Source of the DNA: Anaerolineae bacterium
GTDB lineage: Bacteria; Chloroflexota; Anaerolineae; Anaerolineales; Villigracilaceae
NCBI GenBank assembly: GCA_022013685.1
Contig: JAKLPV010000085.1
Location: forward strand, 93,858-157,857
Length of the DNA stretch: 64,000 nt
Direction: 5' to 3'
A model generated the notes under the pieces. It was not told the DNA's origin. It saw only the letters and a list, made by a program, of their open reading frames with translations, and did no database searches. A program made the translations under genes and the position numbers. Positions 60,250 to 64,000 of this stretch are shown in pieces (position 1 is the stretch's first letter; each line of letters begins with the position of its first letter).

Positions 60250-61502
60250 AGATTTTCTAAGTAATCACGCGGATCTGTGATTCGACCGGTGAGTGCCGTC
60301 GCTGCGGCAGTGGCCGGGCTGGCGAGGTAGATTTCGGAAAGCGGGCTGCCCATGCGTCCGATGAAGTTGCGGTTCATGGTGGTCAGGGCGCGTTCACCGG
60401 CTGCCAAAATGCCGCCATGCCGCCCAATGCAGGCTCCGCAGCCGGTGCCGGTAACGGTGCAGCCGGCATCCAGTAAAATTTCGAGCAGGCCGTTCTTCAT
60501 CGCTTTTTTGTAAATGCGTTGGCTGGCCGGGGTGACGATGACACGCACCAACGGGTGGACGTGTTTGCCTTTAAGGATGTTCGCCACAATTTCAAGGTCT
60601 TCGTAGCGGGCGTTGGTGCAGGTGCCGATGTAGACCTCGTGCACTTCCAGCCCTTCGACCTGATCGAGCGGTTTGACGTTGTCCACATCCGGGTGGCAGG
60701 CTACCTGTGGGGTCAGGTCAGAAACATCGATCGTGATCATCCGTTCGTAACGCGGATCGACCGGCCGGATTTGCTCGAACGGGCCCTTAGCCGGGGTTTC
60801 GTTTACGAGATAGTCGATCGTAACCTGGTCGGCGGCGATCAGACCGCATTTCGCCCCGATTTCGGTCGACATGTTGGGGAAGATGATGCGCTCGTGCATC
60901 GGCAGGGCTTCGATGTACTGGCCGCCAAACTCGACCGAACGGTAGGTGCCGCCATCCATGCCTATCATGCCTGCAATGTGGATCATGACATCTTTGGCGT
61001 AGACGCCCGGCTGGGTTTGCCCGCGCAGCTCGATGCGGATGGTTTCGGGCACTTTGAACCAGCACTTACCAGTGACCCAGGCCACCGCAATTTCGGTCGA
61101 GCCCAGGCCCGCGCCGAATGCGCCCATTACGCCGTAGGTGTTGGAGTGCGAGTCCGCGCCGATGACGATCGCGCCGGGGGTGACGAATCCCTCTTCGAGC
61201 ATGACCTGGTGACAGACGCCCTGCATGAACAGGTGCGGAAGTTCCTGCTCCTTCACGAAATCCAGGATCTTGCGATGGTTCTCAGCCGCCATTATGTTCG
61301 GGGCAGGGTAAGCGTGGTCGAGGTGCAGCACGATCTGGTTTTTATCGTGGATCGGCTTGCCAATCTCGCGCAAGGCTTTGATCGCCAGCGGGGTGGTGTT
61401 GTCGTGGCTCATGATGTAATCCACGTCCAGCAGCAGGATCTCGCCGGCGTGGACGGTTCTCCCGGCTTTACGGGAGAAGATCTCTTCGATTAAGGTACCC
61501 AT
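60246..61502 (-). CDS. lysT: homoaconitase large subunit (LysT/LeuC type)
   Basis: 418 residues from the ATG at 61502 (GGAGG upstream); the 26 residues read before it are translated repeat. 4Fe-4S ligands are seen in YIGTCTNARYEDLEI (~292) and TGTGCGACIGRHGG (~352-365). HLDHAYPAP and GADSHSNTYGVMGAFGAGLG (~125) are substrate motifs. It isomerises homocitrate to homoisocitrate with the small subunit. Isopropylmalate isomerase is the alternative; position after homocitrate synthase decides for lysine. Confidence 0.9.
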   Translation of the reverse strand: MGTLIEEIFSRKAGRTVHAGEILLLDVDYIMSHDNTTPLAIKALREIGKPIHDKNQIVLHLDHAYPAPNIMAAENHRKILDFVKEQELPHLFMQGVCHQVMLEEGFVTPGAIVIGADSHSNTYGVMGAFGAGLGSTEIAVAWVTGKCWFKVPETIRIELRGQTQPGVYAKDVMIHIAGMIGMDGGTYRSVEFGGQYIEALPMHERIIFPNMSTEIGAKCGLIAADQVTIDYLVNETPAKGPFEQIRPVDPRYERMITIDVSDLTPQVACHPDVDNVKPLDQVEGLEVHEVYIGTCTNARYEDLEIVANILKGKHVHPLVRVIVTPASQRIYKKAMKNGLLEILLDAGCTVTGTGCGACIGRHGGILAAGERALTTMNRNFIGRMGSPLSEIYLASPATAAATALTGRITDPRDYLENL

Positions 61503-61511
61503 AGTTCCTCC

Positions 61512-61590
61512 AAATGCAGAATTGAGAATGCAGAATGCAGAATTTTGCGCAGTTTTTATTCTGCATTCTGTATTTCGCATTCATCATTTG
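61512..61590. repeat. AATGCAGAAT inverted repeat, copy 2
   Basis: AAATGCAGAATTGAGAATGC on the left and ATTCTGCATTCTG...CATCATTTG on the right. The homocitrate synthase stop (61594-61596) directly adjoins the right end and the LysT Shine-Dalgarno adjoins the left end. Confidence 0.85.
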
Positions 61591-61593
61591 TTT

Positions 61594-62970
61594 TTATTTC
61601 CCGTTATATTTTTTCAACACCATGCGCGTCTCGCTGCGTTTGACGCCCTGCACAGTGCGGATTTCCTCGATCAGGTTGTTGAGCGCCATCACATCTTCAA
61701 CATCCACAAAGGCGCTCACGTCAAAATCGCCGGTGATTTCGTAGACACTTTTGACATTGGTAAACTCGCGCAAGCGGCGCACGACGGACGCGGTGTAAAC
61801 GTGCGACTCGACCTCCAGCATGACCATCGCGTTGATCGTGTGCGGGATGACATCGATCTCTCGACCCGTCACCTGCTCGGCGATCTGGAGAATGTCGCTG
61901 TCGAAAAGCTGTTTGCGATCATCGCCCATGCTTTTGATGCGGGTCACGATCACCTCCAACTCTGCCGGGGTGACCTCGATCCCGTACTCGTCCAGGCGCG
62001 AAGCGACGGCGCTTTTGCCGGTGTACTTGTCGATCACGATTTTGCGCTCGCGGCCGAGCAGGGCCGGGTCGAAGGGTTCGTAGGTGCGCGGGTCTTTGAG
62101 AATACCGTTGGTGTGGACGCCGCTTTTGTGGCTGAAGGCGTTCTGACCGGTGATCGGCTTATTGGGGGCCAGGAAGAAGCCCGAGACCCGCTCCAGGTAC
62201 GAAGCCAGTTCCATCAGCGGTGCAAGGTTGTATTTCTGGACCCCCTCCAGGTTGTGAAAAGCGACGATGGTTTCGGCCAGGTCGGGGATGCCGGTGCGTT
62301 CCCCCATCCCGTTGACGGTGGTGTGGATGCAGTTGGCCCCGCCGCGGATGCCGGCCATGCCGTTGGCCAGCGCCAGGCCGTAGTCGTCGTGGCAGTGCAG
62401 GTCGATCTGACAGGGCAGCAGCCGCTCGCGCAGCGCGGAGACGCGTTCGGCCATGGTATGCGGCTGCATGATGCCCAGCGTATCGGCAAAGCTGATCCGG
62501 TCGGCCCCGGCTTCGATCGCCATGTTGCAGACCGAGACCAGGAACTCGAACTCTGTGCGCGTGGCGTCTTCGGGTGTGTAGCGGACTTTGAGTCCCAGCT
62601 CGCGGGCGTAGGCGATGTGTTCGCGGATAATATCCAGCGCCTGGTCTTGCGTTTTGTGCAGCTTGCTATCCAGGTGGATTTTGGATGTGGCGTAGAAAAT
62701 TGCCACCCGATCTGCGCCGCAGGCTTTGGCTTTGTCGATGCCGGAGCGCGCAGCGATCGAATGAGCGACAATCTCGGCCTTGAGCCCCAGCCCGGCAATC
62801 CGCTGGATGGCTTTGGCGACATTCGGCGAAACCGACGGGTCGCCGGCTTCGATCATTTCCACGCCGACCTGGTCGAGCAGTTTGGCGATCTCGATCTTTT
62901 CGTCGATCGTAAAGTTGACATACGGCGTTTGTTCGCCTTCACGCAGGGTGGTATCTAAAATTTCAAGCAT
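61594..62970 (-). CDS. homocitrate synthase with C-terminal Lrp/AsnC-type RAM domain
   Basis: 458 residues from the ATG at 62970 (AAGGAGA upstream). The DRE-TIM barrel has LDTTLREGEQTPYVNF (~4-19), the catalytic stretch IDLHCHDDYGLALANG and NGMGERTGIPDLAE. The substrate helix SHKSGVHTNGILKDPRTYEP fits homocitrate synthase. From ~385 the chain continues as a RAM domain (AMVMLEVESHVYTASVVRRL ... EITGDFDVSAFVDVED ... VQGVKRSETRMVLK), the amino-acid sensor of Lrp/AsnC regulators, instead of the LeuA-type regulatory domain. It makes homocitrate from acetyl-CoA and 2-oxoglutarate; the RAM domain probably gives lysine feedback. Confidence 0.9.
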   Translation of the reverse strand: MLEILDTTLREGEQTPYVNFTIDEKIEIAKLLDQVGVEMIEAGDPSVSPNVAKAIQRIAGLGLKAEIVAHSIAARSGIDKAKACGADRVAIFYATSKIHLDSKLHKTQDQALDIIREHIAYARELGLKVRYTPEDATRTEFEFLVSVCNMAIEAGADRISFADTLGIMQPHTMAERVSALRERLLPCQIDLHCHDDYGLALANGMAGIRGGANCIHTTVNGMGERTGIPDLAETIVAFHNLEGVQKYNLAPLMELASYLERVSGFFLAPNKPITGQNAFSHKSGVHTNGILKDPRTYEPFDPALLGRERKIVIDKYTGKSAVASRLDEYGIEVTPAELEVIVTRIKSMGDDRKQLFDSDILQIAEQVTGREIDVIPHTINAMVMLEVESHVYTASVVRRLREFTNVKSVYEITGDFDVSAFVDVEDVMALNNLIEEIRTVQGVKRSETRMVLKKYNGK

Positions 62971-62985
62971 AAGTTCTCCTTCCAT

Positions 62986-63113
62986 CATGTCATTGCGAGG
63001 AGCGTCCTGAGCGGAGGCGCGGTGTTTGCGCCGAAGTCGAAGGGCAGCGACGACCCATGCGCTGGCGCGCAGTGCCAGTGAGCAATCTCCCGTTTATGAG
63101 GAGACCGCCACGC
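62986..63113. repeat. composite intergenic repeat (CATTGCGAGGAGCG and GAGCGGAG elements)
   Basis: TCATTGCGAGGAGCG (about 62990-63004) and, further right, GCAGCGACGAC...GAGCAATCTCC are the two ends of a widespread bacterial intergenic repeat. A CTGAGCGGAG segment of the other family is embedded in it. It lies just upstream of the homocitrate synthase start. A GCCGCC/GGCGG stem follows at about 63107-63130. Confidence 0.7.
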
Positions 63114-63142
63114 CGCCAGGATCGGGCGGCTCGCGGTGACAT

Positions 63143-63179
63143 GAAAATAAAACGCGCCCTCCGGGTTCGGAGAGCGCGT
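63143..63179 (-). terminator. terminator of the structured RNA (or leader attenuator of the lysine genes)
   Basis: ACGCGC-C-CTCCG (63152-63163) / CGGAG-A-GCGCGT (63168-63179) around a GGTT loop. On the minus strand the stem is followed by TTTTATTTTC. It lies about 50 bases after the structured RNA and 175 bases before the homocitrate synthase start. Confidence 0.85.
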
Positions 63180-63225
63180 CGGTATGACAGGCAGGTAGAA
63201 TGAACGATAGCGTTATTCTGTGAAG

Positions 63226-63333
63226 ACCCTGTTTAACCGAAGACGGCCCACATATCCGACAACCGAAGGTGCGGAAGTGGGCAGGCGCTTAGCCTTGGCC
63301 TCCATTAGAAAAACAGGGTGCGTAAACATAATG
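63226..63333 (-). ncRNA. unidentified structured RNA with own promoter
   Basis: On the minus strand a 9-bp closing stem ACCCTGTTT (63319-63311... as AAACAGGGT on the plus strand) / 63234-63226 encloses three hairpins: AGGC/GCCT (63295-63292 with 63286-63283, loop TAAGC), GCCCAC/GTGGGC (63282-63277 with 63251-63246) whose tip has TCCG/CGGA and a CTTCGG tetraloop, and CCG/CGG around 63245-63236. A strong promoter lies 7 bases before the start and a terminator follows. No family was recognised. A 30-codon ORF (ATG 63304) overlaps it but has no ribosome binding site. Confidence 0.6.
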
Positions 63334-63339
63334 GGCCGT

Positions 63340-63367
63340 ATTCTACCAGCCGTGCAAAATGTGTCAA
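63340..63367 (-). promoter_or_regulatory. sigma-70 promoter for the structured RNA
   Basis: On the minus strand TTGACA (63367-63362), 16 bases, TAGAAT (63345-63340). The predicted start is near 63333. It lies between mscL and the RNA, so mscL is not required for RNA expression. Confidence 0.85.
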
Positions 63368-63426
63368 CCTTTTTTTGCGTAAATTGTCTAAAAATTGTGT
63401 AAAGAACTGATTGCGCTTCGATCCGG

Positions 63427-63822
63427 TTACAGTTGTGATGTGCAGCTTGGGCAGCGTGTAGCCTTGGCGACGATTTCCGTGAAACAATATGGACAGGTTT
63501 TCGTGCTTGGTTCTGCCGGGGCCGGGACGGGCTCTTCCTTCTTGGCTTTGTTGGCGGCTTTGACAATCAGAAAGATAATGAAGGCGATGATCACAAAATC
63601 GATCACAGTTTGGACGAACGCGCCCCACAGGATGGCTGCTTCGCCAATCGTAAAGGCTTGTTCGGCAAAGTTGATGCCTCCCAGCGCCAGACCGATCAAA
63701 GGCATCAGGATGTCATTAACCAATGAGCCGACAATTTTACCAAAAGCCCCGCCGATAATGACACCGACGGCCAGGTCGATCACATTCCCGCGCAAGGCGA
63801 AATCTCGAAATTCTTTGAGCAT
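63427..63822 (-). CDS. mscL: large-conductance mechanosensitive channel with C-terminal zinc ribbon
   Basis: 131 residues. [20 protein letters not shown] is the pore-lining TM1, and [20 protein letters not shown] is TM2. After a short basic and Pro-rich linker the C-terminus has [18 protein letters not shown], a zinc ribbon of two C-x2-C pairs not found in E. coli MscL. It opens to release solutes on osmotic downshock. GGAGG precedes the ATG. Confidence 0.95.
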   Translation of the reverse strand: MLKEFRDFALRGNVIDLAVGVIIGGAFGKIVGSLVNDILMPLIGLALGGINFAEQAFTIGEAAILWGAFVQTVIDFVIIAFIIFLIVKAANKAKKEEPVPAPAEPSTKTCPYCFTEIVAKATRCPSCTSQL

Positions 63823-63977
63823 GGCTTTTCCTCCAGAAGTGATGTTGTGTAGATTTTACCTTACCCGTTCTTTTTTTGTTAGCGCCTCGCAGGGCGACCC
63901 CTGTGGGCAGAACCGGCTTTCTTGTGTTATATTTCGCCCGAATTGAGAAGTTTCCTTCCCGTCACAGGAGTTATTTT

Positions 63978-64000
63978 ATGAAACAACACTTGCTCAGAAA
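63978..64000 (+). CDS. start of a gene cut by the window edge
   Basis: ATG at 63978 preceded by CAGGAG at good distance, reading MKQHLLR before the window ends. The basic start could open a signal peptide. Nothing more can be said. Confidence 0.5.

Noticed and set aside
61503..61580. 26-residue N-terminal extension of the homoaconitase large subunit
   Set aside because: It is translation of the AATGCAGAAT repeat; the ATG at 61502 has the proper ribosome site and family N-terminus.
61522..62958. 478-residue plus-strand open frame
   Set aside because: Antisense to homocitrate synthase, whose motifs are clear; no ribosome binding site or domain.
63182..63333. T-box or lysine riboswitch for the lysine genes
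   Set aside because: No T-box sequence (AGGGUGG...) and no lysine-riboswitch core motifs were found; kept only as an unidentified RNA.

Overview
The window looks like a chromosomal segment of a Chloroflexota bacterium, most likely class Anaerolineae. This is an inference from gene content. The evidence is a short EF-Ts, UppS/CdsA beside a translation gene block, a class II (GlpX) fructose-bisphosphatase, a LysX/homocitrate-type lysine pathway, GAF-rich phosphatases, a large Asp-Trp-Leu-repeat TPR protein, CARDB/LysM surface proteins, and many palindromic intergenic repeats. No insertion sequence, CRISPR array or intact prophage was seen.

Layout. 1-6060 (+): rpsB-tsf-pyrH-frr-uppS-cdsA-glpX. 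6100-6977: a tRNA-Asn gene with a consensus promoter, a 21-bp perfect inverted repeat, and the frameshifted remains of an S24 (LexA/CI-like) repressor. 7167-9610 (+): ECF sigma factor, zinc-finger anti-sigma, a 15-bp repeat cluster and a membrane protein. 9830-11014 (+): threonine synthase. 11030-18596 (-): a probable operon led by a PadR regulator, with NapH-like membrane ferredoxin, a 32-residue mini-ferredoxin made by partial duplication, a serine beta-lactamase-fold protein, a flavodoxin, two alpha/beta hydrolases and a double flavodoxin. 18820-29811 (+): a secreted SGNH-like protein, a NarL-type response regulator, a PDZ-bearing sensor kinase, a helically phased GGTAC array, a lone receiver and three large exported proteins. 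29814-32490: Rieske oxygenase, phosphodiester glycosidase-type protein and a membrane protein. 32566-38686: rnc with a structured leader, smc, the SRP RNA (opposite strand) and an orphan CpaF ATPase. 38779-42943: a partner-switching pair, a STAS protein and a single polypeptide carrying an RsbW-type kinase, GAF repeats and an SpoIIE-type phosphatase. 43062-48783: pyrimidine-nucleoside phosphorylase and a 1453-residue repeat protein. 49469-51248 (-): methyltransferase, Nudix, DinB.

51255-56957 (-): a likely trans-4-hydroxyproline catabolic locus with a FAD dehydrogenase, a 4-hydroxyproline/proline epimerase, a DapA-family deaminase with a frameshift, an ABC permease and a binding lipoprotein. 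A PIN-domain toxin-antitoxin pair in the opposite orientation interrupts it. 57617-62970 (-): genes of the alpha-aminoadipate (LysW-type) lysine pathway: homocitrate synthase fused to an Lrp/AsnC-type RAM domain, homoaconitase large and small subunits, homoisocitrate dehydrogenase and LysX. Dispersed palindromic repeats sit at nearly every junction of these last two loci; several supply the stop codon of one gene and abut the Shine-Dalgarno of the next. 63143-63333 (-): an unidentified structured RNA with its own sigma-70-type promoter and terminator, lying between mscL and the homocitrate synthase gene.

Two genes (the S24 repressor and the DapA-like gene) each appear to lack a single base in a short homopolymer. 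That could be real decay or assembly error. Coordinates are hand-counted, and start codons were chosen by Shine-Dalgarno spacing and family alignment from memory.
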